This document shows, piece by piece, positions 1 to 12,300 of a stretch of DNA of 64,000 bases. The notes beneath the pieces are model-generated. The model was given only the letters and a program-made list of their open reading frames with translations, did no database searches and was not told the DNA's origin. The first letter of the stretch is position 1. Each line of letters begins with the position of its first letter. The position numbers were made by a program, and so were the translations under genes. Location of the stretch: contig OY757947.1 of assembly GCA_963585895.1 (NCBI GenBank), forward strand, positions 35,344,883 to 35,408,882, in the 5' to 3' direction. The stretch is from Sepioteuthis lessoniana (taxonomy: Eukaryota > Mollusca > Cephalopoda > Myopsida > Loliginidae).

Positions 1-3000
1 ATTAAGAGATGCGCAATGGAAATTTACATTTACCGAAGAAGTTTGGATTATACCAACGCGCGGTGGATTTGTACCTATGAAGATGAATAAAAGATGCAGA
101 ATGGAAATTTACATTTACCGAAGAAGTTTGGATTATACCAACGCGCAGTGGATTTGTACCTATAAATATGAATAAAAGATGCAGAATGGAAATTTACATT
201 TACCGGAGAAGTTTGGATTATACCAACGCGCTGTGGATTCATACCTCAGAAGATGAATAAAAGATGCAAAATGGAAATTTACATTTACCGAAGAAGTTTG
301 GATTATACCAACGCGCGGTGGATTTGTACCTATGAAGATGAATAAAAGATGCAGAATGGAAATTTACATTTACCGAAGAAGTTTGGATTATACCAACGCG
401 CGATGGATTTGTACCTATGAAGCTGAATAAAAGATGCAGAATGGAAATTTACATTTACCGAAGTAGTTTGGATTATACCAACGTGCGGTGGATTTGTACC
501 TATGAAGATGAATAAGAGATGCAGAATGGAAATTTACATTTACCGAAGAAGTTTGGATTATAACAACGCGCGGTGGATTCGTACCTAGGGAGATGAATAA
601 AAGATGCAGAATGGAAATTTACATTTACCGAAGAAGTTTGGATTATACCAACGCGCGGTAGATTTGTACCTATGAAGATGAATAAAAGATGCAGAATGGA
701 AATTTACATTTACCGAAGAAGTTTGGATTATACCAACGCGCGGTGGATTTGTACCTATGAAGATGAATAAAAGATGCAGAATGGTAATATACATTTCCCG
801 AAGAAGTTTGGATTATACCAACGCGTGGTGGATTTGTACCTAGGGAGATGAATAAGATATGCAGAATGGAAATTTACATTTACCGAAGAAATTTGGATCA
901 TACCAACGCATGGTGGATTTGTACCTATGAAGATGAATTAAAGATGCAGAATGGAAATTTGCATTTACCGAAGAAGTTTCGATTATACGAACGCGCGGTG
1001 GATTTGTACCTAGGGAAATGAATAAGAGATGCGCAATGGAAATTTACATTTACCGAAGAAGTTTGGATTAAACCAACGCGCGGTGGATTTGTACCTATGA
1101 AGATGAATAAGAGATGCAGAATGGAAATTTACATTTACCGAAGAAGTTTGGATTATACCGACGTGCTTTGGATTTGTACCTATGAAGATGAATAAAAGAT
1201 GCATGAGGGAAACTTACATTTCCCCAGAAGGTTTGGATTATACCAACGCACGGTGGATTTGTACCTATGAAGATGAATAAAAGATGCAGAATGGAAATTT
1301 ACAATTACCGAAGAAGTTTGGATTATACCAACGCGCGGTGGATTTGTACCTATGAAGATGAATAAAAGATGCAGAATGGAAATTTACATTTACCGAAGAA
1401 GTTTGGATTATACAAACGCGCGGTGGATTTGTACCTATGAAGATGAATAAAAGATGCTGAATGGAAATTTACATTTACCGAAGAAGTTTGGATTATACTA
1501 ACGCGCGGTGGATTTGTACCTATGAAGATGAATAAAAGATGCAGGATTGAAATTTACATTTACCGAAGAAGTTTGGATTATATCAACGCGCGGTGGATTT
1601 GTACCTATGAAGATGAATAAAAGATGCATGAGGGAAACTTACATTTCCCCAAGAGGTTTGGTTTATACCAACGCGCAGTGGATTTCTAACTATGAAGATG
1701 AATAAAAGATGCAGAATGGAAAATTACATTTACCGAAGAAGTTTGGATTATACCAACGCGCGTTGGATTTGTACCTATGAAGATGAATAAAGATGCAGAA
1801 TGGAAATTTACATTTACCGGAGAAGTTTGGATTATACCAACGCGCGGTGGATTTGTACCTACGAAGATGAATAAAAGATGCAGAATGGAAATTTACATTT
1901 ACCGAAGAAGTTTGGATTATACCAACGCGCGGTGGATTTGTACCTACGAAGATGAATAAAAGAAGCAGAATGGAAATATACATTTATCGAAGAAGTTTGG
2001 ATTATTCCAATGTGCGGTGGATTTGTACCTATGAAGATGAATAAAAGATGCACGGGGGAAACTTACATTTCCCCAAGAGGTTTGGATTATACCAACGCGC
2101 GGTGGATTTGTACCTATGAAGATGAATAAAAGATGCAGAATGGAAATTTACATTTACCGAAGAAGTTTGGATTATACCAACGCGCGGTGGATTTGTACCT
2201 ATGAAGATAAATAAAAGATGCAGAATGGAAATTTACATTTACCGAAGAAGTTTGGATTATACCAACGCGCGGTGGATTTGTACCTATGAAGATGAATAAA
2301 AGATGCAGAATGGAAATTTATATTGACGGAAGAAGTTTGGATTATACCAACGCGCGGTGGATTTGTACCTATGAAGATGAATAAAAGATGCATGAGGGAA
2401 AATTACATTTCCCCAAGAGGTTTGGTTTATACCAACGCGCGGTGGATTTCTACCTATGAAGATGAATAAAAGATGCAGAATGGAAATTTCCATTTACCGA
2501 AGAAGTTTGGATTATACTAACGCGCGGTGGATTTGTACCTACGAAGATGAATAAAAGATGCAGAATGGAAATTTACATTTACCGGAGAAGTTTGGATTAT
2601 ACCAATGCGCGGTGGATTTGTACCTATGAAGATGAATAAAAGATGCAGAATGGAAGTTTACATTTACCGAAGAAGTTTGGATTATACCAACGCGCGGTGG
2701 ATTTGTACCTACGAAGATGAATAAAAGAAGCAGAATGGAAATTTATATTTACCGAAGAAGTTTGGATTATACCAACGTGCGGTGGATTTGTACCTATGAA
2801 GATGAATAAAAGATGCACGAGGGAAACTTATATTTCCCCAAGAGGTTTGGATTATACCAACGCGCGGTGGATTTGTACCTATGAAGATGAATAAAAGATG
2901 CAGAATGGAAATATACATTTACCGAAGAAGTTTGGATCATACCAACGCGCGGTGGATTTGTACCTATGAAGATGAATAAAAGATGCAGAATGGAAATTTC

Positions 3001-3440
3001 CATTTACCGAAAAAGTTTGGATTATGCAAATGCGCGGTGGATTTGTACCTACGAAGATGAATAAAACATGCAGAATGGAAATTTCCATTTACCGAAGACG
3101 TTTGGATCATACTAACGCGCGGTGGATTTGTACCTATGAAGATGAATAAAAGATGCAGAATGGAAATTTACATTTACCGAAGAAGTTTGGATTATACCAA
3201 TGCGCGTCGGATTTGTACCTATGAAGATAAATAAAAGATGCAGAATGGAAATTTACATTTACCGAAGAAGTTTGGATTATACCAACGCGCGGTGGATTTG
3301 TACCTATGAAGATGAATAAAAGATGCAGAATGGAAATTTACATTTACCGAAGAAGTTTGGATTATACCAACGCGCGGTGGATTTGTACCTATGAAGATGA
3401 ATAAAAGATGCAGAATGGAAATTTACATTTACTGAAGAAG
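1..3440 (+). repeat. Left domain: mixed A/B monomers without a clear higher-order unit
   Basis: About 40 monomers. The first kilobase carries scattered private substitutions, the CCTAGGGAGATG start variant (near 589 and 845; CCTAGGGAAATG near 1013) and GATGCGCAATGG monomers (near 10 and 1030). B monomers begin at about 1200 and recur at 425-bp (five-monomer) steps near 1.20, 1.62, 2.05 kb, then 2.39 and 2.81 kb. One base is missing near 1789 (AATAAAGATG for AATAAAAGATG). No copy of the 4.59-kb unit is visible here, and no gene is present. Confidence 0.8.
3308..3392 (+). repeat. Reference family-A satellite monomer (consensus)
   Basis: This copy matches the bulk consensus exactly and is given as the reference. 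I number the monomer from GAAGATGAAT (positions 1-10). Positions 1-29 are purine-rich, 26-43 hold GGAAATTTACATTTACCG, 48-66 hold GTTTGGATTATACCAACGC, 64-70 are the CpG-rich CGCGCGG core and 72-85 are GGATTTGTACCTAT. It has four CpGs, one at position 41-42 (CCGAAG) and three in the core. The A-rich and T-rich halves of 27-38 form a weak dyad (AAAT-TTAC-ATTT). Family A is the most common type from start to end of the window. All + strand frames carry stops within about two monomers, and a single monomer has no coding potential. Confidence 0.95.
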
Positions 3441-6400
3441 TTTGGATTATACCAACGCGCGGTGGATTTGTACCTATGAAGATGAATAAAAGATGCAGAA
3501 TGGAAATTTACATTTACCGAAGAAGTTTGGAATATACCAACGCGCGGTGGATTTGTACCTATGAAGATGAATTAAAGATGCACGAGGGAATCTTACATTT
3601 CCCCAAGAGGTTTGGATTATACCAACGCGCGGTGGATTTGTACCTACGAAGATGAATAAAAGATGCAGAATGGAAATTTCCATTTACCGAAGAAGTTTGG
3701 ATCCTTACAACGCGCAGTGGATTTGTACCTACGAAGATGAATAAAAGAAGCAGAATGGAAATTTACATTTACCGAAGAAGTTTGGATTATACCAAAGTGC
3801 GGTGGATTTGTACCTATGAAGATGAATAAAAGATGCACGAGGGAAACTTACATTTCCCCAAGAGGTTTCGATTATACCAAAGCGCGGTGGATTTGTACAT
3901 ATGAAGATGAATAAAAGATGCAGAATGGAAATTTACATTTACCGAAAAAGTTTGGATTATACCAACGCGCGGTGGATTTGTACCTATGAAGATGAATAAA
4001 AGATGCAGAATGGAAATTTACATTTACCGAAGAAGTTTGGATTATAACAACGCGCGGTGGATTTGTACCTATGAAGATGAATAAAAGATGCAGAATGGAA
4101 ATTTACATTTACCGAAGAAGTTTGGATTATACCAACGCGCGGTGGATTTGTACCTACGAAGATGAATAAAAGAAGCAGAATGGAAATTTACATTTACCGA
4201 AGAAGTTTGGATTATACCAACGTGCGGTGGATTTGTACCTATGAAGATGAATAAAAAATGCACGAGGGAAACTTACATTTCCCCAAGAGGTTTGGATTAT
4301 ACCAACGCGCGGTGGATTTGAACCTATGAAGATGAATAAAAGATGCAGAATGGAAATTTACATTTACCGAAGAAGTTTGGATCATACCAACGCGCGGTGG
4401 ATTTGTACCTATGAAGATGAATAAAAGATTAAGAATGGAAATTTACATTTACCGAAGAAGTTTGGATCCTTACAACGCGCGGTGGATTTGTACCTATGAA
4501 GATGAATAAAAGATGCAGAATGGAAATTTACATTTACCGAAGAAGTTTGGATTATACCAACGAGCGGTGGATTTGTACCTATGAAGATGAATAAAAGATG
4601 CAGAATGGAAATTTACATTTACCGAATAAGTTTGGATTATACCAACGCGCGGTGGATTTGTACCTATGAAGATGAATAAAAGATGCAGAATGGAAATTTA
4701 CATTTACCGAAGAAGTTTGGATTATACCAACGCGCGGTGGATTTGTACCTATGAAGATGAATTAAAGATGCACGAGGGAATCTTACATTTCCCCAAGAGG
4801 TTTGGATTATACCAACGCGCGGTGGATTTGTACCTACGAAGATGAATAAAAGATGCAGAATGGAAATTTCCATTTACCGAAGACGTTTGGATTATACTAA
4901 CGCGCGGTGGATTTGTACCTACGAAGATGAATAAAAGATGCAGAATGGAAATTTACATTTACCGAAGAAGTTTGGATTATACCAACGCGCGGTGGATTTG
5001 TACCTACGAAGATGAATAAAAGAAGCAGAATGGAAATTTACATTTACCGAAGAAGTTTGGATTATACCAAAGTGCGGTGGATTTGTACCTATGAAGATGA
5101 ATAAAAGATGCACGAGGGAAACTTACATTTCCCCAAGAGGATTCGATTATACCAAAGCGCGGTGGATTTGTACCTATGAAGATGAATAAAAGATGCAGAA
5201 TGGAAATTTACATTTACAGAAAAAGTTTGGATTATACCAACGCGCGGTGGATTTGTACCTATGAAGATGAATAAAAGATGCAGAATGGAAATTTACATTT
5301 ACCGAAGAAGTTTGGATTATAACAACGCGCGGTGGATTTGTACCTATGAAGATGAATAAAAGATGCAGAATGGAAATTTACATTTACCGAAGAAGTTTGG
5401 ATTATACCAACGAGCGGTGTATTTGTACCTATGAAGATGAATAAAAGATGCAGAATGGAAATTTACATTTACCGAAGAAGTTTGGATTATACCAACGCGC
5501 GGTGGATTTGTACCTATGAAGATGAATAAAAGATGCAGAATGGAAATTTACATTTACCGAAGAAGTTTAGATTATACCAACGCGCGGTGGATTTGTACCT
5601 ATGAAGATGAATAAAAGATGCACGAGGGAAACTTACATTTCCCCAAGAGGTTTGGATTATACCAACGCGCGGTGGATTTCTACCTATGAAGATGAATAAA
5701 AGATGCAGAATGGAAATTTACATTTACCGAAGAAGTTTGGATTACACCAACGCGCGGTGGATTTGTACCTTGGAAGATGAATAAAAGATGCATGAGGGAA
5801 ACTTACATTTCCCCAAGAGGTTTGGTTTATACCAACGCGCGGTGGATTTCTACCTATGAAGTTGAATAAAAGATGCAGAATGGAAATTTACATTTACCGA
5901 AGAAGTTTGGATTATACCAACGCGCGGTGGATTTGTACCTATGAAGATGAATAAAAGATGCATGAGTGAAACTTACATTTACCGAAGAAGTTTGGATTAT
6001 ACCAACGCGCGGTGGATTTGTACCTATGAAGATGAATAAAAGATGCAGAATGGAAATTTACATTTACCGAAGAAGTTTGGATTATACCAACGCGCGGTGG
6101 ATTTGTACCTATGAAGATGAATAAAAGATTAAGAATGGAAATTTACTTTTACCGAAGAAGTTTGGATCCTACCAACGCGCGGTGGATTTGTACCTATGAA
6201 GATGAATAAAAGATGCAGAATGGAAATTTACATTTACCGAAGAAGTTTGGATTATACCAACGAGCGGTGGATTTGTACCTATGAAGATGAATAAAAGATG
6301 CAGAATGGAAATTTACATTTACCGAAGAAGTTTGGATTATACCAACGCGCGGTGGATTTGTACCTATGAAGATGAATAAAAGATGCAGAATGGAAATTTA

Positions 6401-7710
6401 CATTTACCGAAGAAGTTTGGATTATACCAACGCGCGGTGGATTTGTACCTATGAAGATGAATTAAAGATGCACGAGGGAAACTTACATTTCCCCAAGAGG
6501 TTTGGATTATACCAACGCGCGGTGGATTTGTACCTACGAAGATGAATAAAAGATGCAGAATGGACATTTCCATTTACCGAAGACGTTTGTGATTATACTA
6601 ACGCGCGGTGGACTTGTACCTACGAAGATGAATAAAAGATGCAGAATGGAAATTTACATTTACCGAAGAAGTTTGGATTATACAAACGCGCGGTGGATAT
6701 GTACCTACGAAGATGAATAAAAGAAGCAGAATGGAAATTTACATTTACCGAAGAAGTTTGGATTATACCAAAGTGCGGTGGATTTGTACCTATGAAGATG
6801 AATAAAAGATGCACGAGGGAAACTTACATTTCCCCAAGAGGTTTAGATTATACCAAAGCGCGGTGGATTTGTACCTATGAAGATGAATAAAAGATGCAGA
6901 ATGGAAATTTACATTTACCGAAAAAGTTTGGATTATACCAACGCGCGGTGGATTTGTACCTATGAAGATGAATAAAAGATGCAGAATGGAAATTTACATT
7001 TACCGAAGAAGTTTGGATTATACCAACGCGCGGTGGATTTGTACCTATGAAGATGAATAAAAGATGCAGAATGGAAATTTACATTTACCGAAGAAGTTTG
7101 GAATATACCAACGCGCGGTGGATTTGTACCTATGAAGATGAATTAAAGATGCACGAGGGAATCTTACATTTCCCCAAGAGGTTTGGATTATACCAACGCG
7201 CGGTGGATTTGTACCTACGAAGATGAATAAAAGATGCAGAATGGAAATTTCCATTTACCGAAGACGTTTGGATTATACTAACGCGCGGTGGATTTGTACC
7301 TACGAAGATGAATAAAAGATGCTGAATGGAAATTTACATTTACCGAAGAAGTTTGGATCCTTACAACGCGCGGTGGATTTGTACCTACGAAGATGAATAA
7401 AAGAAGCAGAATGGAAATTTACATTTACCGAAGAAGTTTGGATTATACCAAAGTGCGGTGGATTTGTACCTATGAAGATGAATAAAAGATGCACGAGGGA
7501 AACTTACATTTCCCCAAGAGGTTTCGATTATACCAAAGCGCGGTGGATTTGTACCTATGAAGATGAATAAAAGATGCAGAATGGAAATTTACATTTACCG
7601 AAAAAGTTTGGATTATACCAACGCGCGGTGGATTTGTACCTATGAAGATGAATAAAAGATGCAGAATGGAAATTTACATTTACCGAAGAAGTTTGGATTA
7701 TAACAACGCG
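3440..7710 (+). repeat. Older, rearranged copy of the 4.59-kb higher-order unit
   Basis: Diagnostic variants at 4.9-6.5 kb recur 4846 bp downstream (57 monomers plus 1 bp). Examples are the AAGAGGATTCGATT form at 5141 and 9987, the CGGTGTATTT form at 5415 and 10261, and the GGATCCTACC form at 6165 and 11011. Sites at 3.7-4.7 kb recur 3656 bp downstream instead, for instance GGATCC at 3699/7355 and 4464/8120. Two different offsets mean the copy has gained or lost monomers relative to its neighbours. A single inserted T near 6590 (GTTTGTGATT) accounts for the extra base in both offsets. Confidence 0.75.
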
Positions 7711-7898
7711 CGGTGGATTTGTACCTATGAAGATGAATAAAAGATGCAGAATGGAAATTTACATTTACCGAAGAAGTTTGGATTATACCAACGCGCGGTG
7801 GATTTGTACCTACGAAGATGAATAAAAGAAGCAGAATGGAAATTTACATTTACCGAAGAAGTTTGGATTATACCAACGTGCGGTGGATTTGTACCTAT

Positions 7899-7983
7899 GA
7901 AGATGAATAAAAGATGCACGAGGGAAACTTACATTTCCCCAAGAGGTTTGGATTATACCAACGCGCGGTGGATTTGTACCTAT
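7899..7983 (+). repeat. Reference family-B satellite monomer
   Basis: Family B differs from family A at seven sites, all between monomer positions 21 and 47: G21C, A22G (T in a CATGAGGG subtype), T24G, T30C, A39C, G42C and A47G. The other 58 positions are the same. B monomers are interspersed singly among A monomers, always in register. For example they begin near 1182, 1607, 2031, 2371 and 2796, and thereafter mostly 3 to 6 monomers apart through 61 kb. Subtypes seen are CACGAGGGAAAC, CATGAGGGAAAC, CACGGGGGAAAC (mainly after 40.9 kb) and a form with AATTAAAGATGCACGAGGG followed by AATC, found at 3.5-14.3 kb and 24.9-31.3 kb. No function can be assigned. Confidence 0.93.
7922..7939. repeat. 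Perfect inverted repeat in family-B monomer
   Basis: GGGAAA, a 6-base spacer CTTACA, then TTTCCC: a perfect 6-bp stem. The same inverted repeat recurs in most family-B monomers of the window. Family A has GGAAAT...ATTTACC at this place, which pairs only through a short AAAT/ATTT core. The stem could extrude as a hairpin in single-stranded DNA or a transcript, or be a dyad binding site for a protein; the sequence alone does not choose between these. Confidence 0.8.
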
Positions 7984-10900
7984 GAAGATGAATAAAAGAT
8001 GCAGAATGGAAATTTACATTTACCGAAGTAGTTTGGATCATACCAACGCGCGGTGGATTTGTACCTATGAAGATGAATAAAAGATTAAGAATGGAAATTT
8101 ACATTTACCGAAGAAGTTTGGATCCTTACAACGCGCGGTGGATTTGTACCTATGAAGATGAATAAAAGATGCAGAATGGAAATTTACATTTACCGAAGAA
8201 GTTTGGACTGTACCAACGAGCAGTGGATTTGTACCTATGAAGATGAATAAAAGATGCAGAATGGAAATTTACATTTACCGAAGAAGTTTGGATTATACCA
8301 ACGCGCGGTGGATTTGTACCTATGAAGATGAATAAAAGATTAAGAATGGAAATTTACATTTACCGAAGAAGTTTGGATTATACCAACGCGCGGTGGATTT
8401 GTACCTATGAAGATGAATTAAAGATGCACGAGGGAATCTTACATTTCCCCAAGAGGTTTGGATTATACCAACGCGCGGTGGATTTGTACCTACGAAGATG
8501 AATAAAAGATGCAGAATGGAAATTTCCATTTACCGAAGACGTTTGGATTATACTAACGCGCGGTGGATTTGTACCTACGAAGATGAATAAAAGATGCAGA
8601 ATGGAAATTTACATTTACCGAAGAAGTTTGGATATTACCAACGCGCGGTGGATTTGTACCTACGAAGATGAATAAAAGAAGCAGAATGGAAATTTACATT
8701 TACCGAAGAAGTTTGGATTATACCAAAGTGCGGTGGATTTGTACCTATGAAGATGAATAAAAGATGCACGAGGGAAACTTACATTTCCCCAAGAGGATTC
8801 GATTATACCAAAGCGCGGTGGATTTGTACCTATGAAGATGAATAAAAGATGCAGAATGGAAATTTACATTTACAGAAAAAGTTTGGATTATACCAACGCG
8901 CGGTGGATTTGTACCTATGAAGATGAATAAAAGATGCAGAATGGAAATTTACATTTACCGAAGAAGTTTGGATTATACCAACGCGCGGTGGATTTGTACC
9001 TACGAAGATGAATAAAAGAAGCAGAATGGAAATTTACATTTACCGAAGAAGTTTGGATTATACCAACGTGCGGTGGATTTGTACCTATGAAGATGAATAA
9101 AAGATGCACGAGGGAAACTTACATTTCCCCAAGAGGTTTGGATTATACCAACGCGCGGTGGATTTGTACCTATGAAGATGAATAAAAGATGCAGAATGGA
9201 AATTTACATTTACCGAAGAAGTTTGGATCATACCAACGCGCGGTGGATTTGTACCTATGAAGATGAATAAAAGATTAAGAATGGAAATTTACATTTACCG
9301 AAGAAGTTTGGATCCTTACAACGCGCGGTGGATTTGTACCTATGAAGATGAATAAAAGATGCAGAATGGAAATTTACATTTACCGAAGAAGTTTGGACTG
9401 TACCAACGAGCGGTGGATTTGTACCTATGAAGATGAATAAAAGATGCAGAATGGAAATTTACATTTACCGAAGAAGTTTGGATTATACCAACGCGCGGTG
9501 GATTTGTACCTATGAAGATGAATAAAAGATGCAGAATGGAAATTTACATTTACCGAAGAAGTTTGGATTATACCAACGCGCGGTGGATTTGTACCTATGA
9601 AGATGAATTAAAGATGCACGAGGGAATCTTACATTTCCCCAAGAGGTTTGGATTATACCAACGCGCGGTGGATTTGTACCTACGAAGATGAATAAAAGAT
9701 GCAGAATGGAAATTTCCATTTACCGAAGACGTTTGGATTATACTAACGCGCGGTGGATTTGTACCTACGAAGATGAATAAAAGATGCAGAATGGAAATTT
9801 ACATTTACCGAAGAAGTTTGGATTATACCAACGCGCGGTGGATTTGTACCTACGAAGATGAATAAAAGAAGCAGAATGGAAATTTACATTTACCGAAGAA
9901 GTTTGGATTATACCAAAGTGCGGTGGATTTGTACCTATGAAGATGAATAAAAGATGCACGAGGGAAACTTACATTTCCCCAAGAGGATTCGATTATACCA
10001 AAGCGCGGTGGATTTGTACCTATGAAGATGAATAAAAGATGCAGAATGGAAATTTACATTTACAGAAAAAGTTTGGATTATACCAACGCGCGGTGGATTT
10101 GTACCTATGAAGATGAATAAAAGATGCAGAATGGAAATTTACATTTACCGAAGAAGTTTGGATTATAACAACGCGCGGTGGATTTGTACCTATGAAGATG
10201 AATAAAAGATGCAGAATGGAAATTTACATTTACCGAAGAAGTTTGGATTATACCAACGAGCGGTGTATTTGTACCTATGAAGATGAATAAAAGATGCAGA
10301 ATGGAAATTTACATTTACCAAAGAAGTTTGGATTATACCAACGCGCGGTGGATTTGTACCTATGAAGATGAATAAAAGATGCAGAATGGAAATTTACATT
10401 TACCGAAGAAGTTTGGATTATACCAACGCGCGGTGGATTTGTACCTATGAAGATGAATAAAAGATGCACGAGGGAAACTTACATTTCCCCAAGAGGTTTG
10501 GATTATACCAACGCGCGGTGGATTTCTACCTATGAAGATGAATAAAAGATGCAGAATGGAAATTTACATTTACCGAAGAAGTTTGGATTACACCAACGCG
10601 CGGTGGATTTGTACCTTGCAAGATGAATAAAAGATGCATGAGGGAAACTTACATTTCCCCAAGAGGTTTGGTTTATACCAACGCGCGGTGGATTTCTACC
10701 TATGAAGTTGAATAAAAGATGCAGAATGGAAATTTACATTTACCGAAGAAGTTTGGATTATACCAACGCGCGGTGGATTTGTACCTATGAAGATGAATAA
10801 AAGATGCATGAGTGAAACTTACATTTACCGAAGAAGTTTGGATTATACCAACGCGCTGTGGATTTGTACCTATGAAGATGAATAAAAGATGCAGAATGGA

Positions 10901-12300
10901 AATTTACATTTACCGAAGAAGTTTGGATTATACCAACGCGCGGTGGATTTGTACCTATGAAGATGAATAAAAGATTAAGAATGGAAATTTACATTTACCG
11001 AAGAAGTTTGGATCCTACCAACGCGCGGTGGATTTGTACCTATGAAGATGAATAAAAGATGCAGAATGGAAATTTACATTTACCGAAGAAGTTTGGATTA
11101 TACCAACGAGCGGTGGATTTGTACCTATGAAGATGAATAAAAGATGCAGAATGGAAATTTACATTTACCGAAGAAGTTTGGATTATACCAACACGCGGTG
11201 GATTTGTACCTATGAAGATGAATAAAAGATGCAGAATGGAAATTTACATTTACCGAAGAAGTTTGGATTATACCAACGCGCGGTGGATTTGTACCTATGA
11301 AGATGAATTAAAGATGCACGAGGGAAACTTACATTTCCCCAAGAGGTTTGGATTATACCAACGCGCGGTGGATTTGTACCTACGAAGATGAATAAAAGAT
11401 GCAGAATGGAAATTTACATTTACCGAAGAAGTTTGGATTATACCAAAGTGCGGTGGATTTGTACCTATGAAGATGAATAAAAGATGCACGAGGGAAACTT
11501 ACATTTCCCCAAGAGGTTTAGATTATACCAAAGCGCGGTGGATTTGTACCTATGAAGATGAATAAAAGATGCAGAATGGAAATTTACATTTACCGAAAAA
11601 GTTTGGATTATACCAACGCGCGGTGGATTTGTACCTATGAAGATGAATAAAAGATGCAGAATGGAAATTTACATTTACCGAAGAAGTTTGGATTATACCA
11701 ACGCGCGGTGGATTTGTACCTATGAAGATGAATAAAAGATGCAGAATGGAAATTTACATTTACCGAAAAAGTTTGGATTATACAAATGCGCGGTGGATTT
11801 GTACCTACGAAGATGAATAAAAGATGCAGAATGGAAATTTCCATTTACCGAAGACGTTTGGATCATACTAACGCGCGGTGGATTTGTACCTATGAAGATG
11901 AATAAAAGATGCAGAATGGAAATTTACATTTACCGAAGAAGTTTGGATTATACCAATGCGCGGTGGATTTGTACCTATGAAGATAAATAAAAGATGCAGA
12001 ATGGAAATTTACATTTACCGAAGAAGTTTGGATTATACCAACGCGCGGTGGATTTGTACCTATGAAGATGAAGAAAAGATGCAGAATGGAAATTTACATT
12101 TACCGAAGAAGTTTGGATTATACCAACGCGCGGTGGATTTGTACCTATGAAGATGAATAAAAGATGCACGAGGGAAACTTACATTTCCCCAAGAGGTTTG
12201 GATTATACCAACGCGCGGTGGATTTCTACCTATGAAGATGAATAAAAGATGCAGAATGGAAATTTACATTTACCGAAGAAGTTTGGATCCTTACAACGCG

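Larger units (their letters stand above)
7711..12300 (+). repeat. Higher-order unit, 4590 bp (54 monomers), copy 1
   Basis: Diagnostic monomers recur exactly 4590 bp later: GGATCC at 8120/12710, 9310/13900, 11010/15600 and 12285/16875, the GGACTGTACC monomer at 8205/12795, and AACACGCGG at 11191/15781. The unit has an internal 14-monomer duplication: its first 1190 bp are repeated by the next 1190 bp, followed by 26 further monomers. Differences from copy 2 are sparse, for example GAAGTAGTTTGG near 8030, CGAGCAGTGG near 8217 and GGATATTACC near 8631. The left boundary is set by a mismatch: TATAACAACG near 7701 has GATCCTTACAACG at the corresponding place near 12291. Confidence 0.85.
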
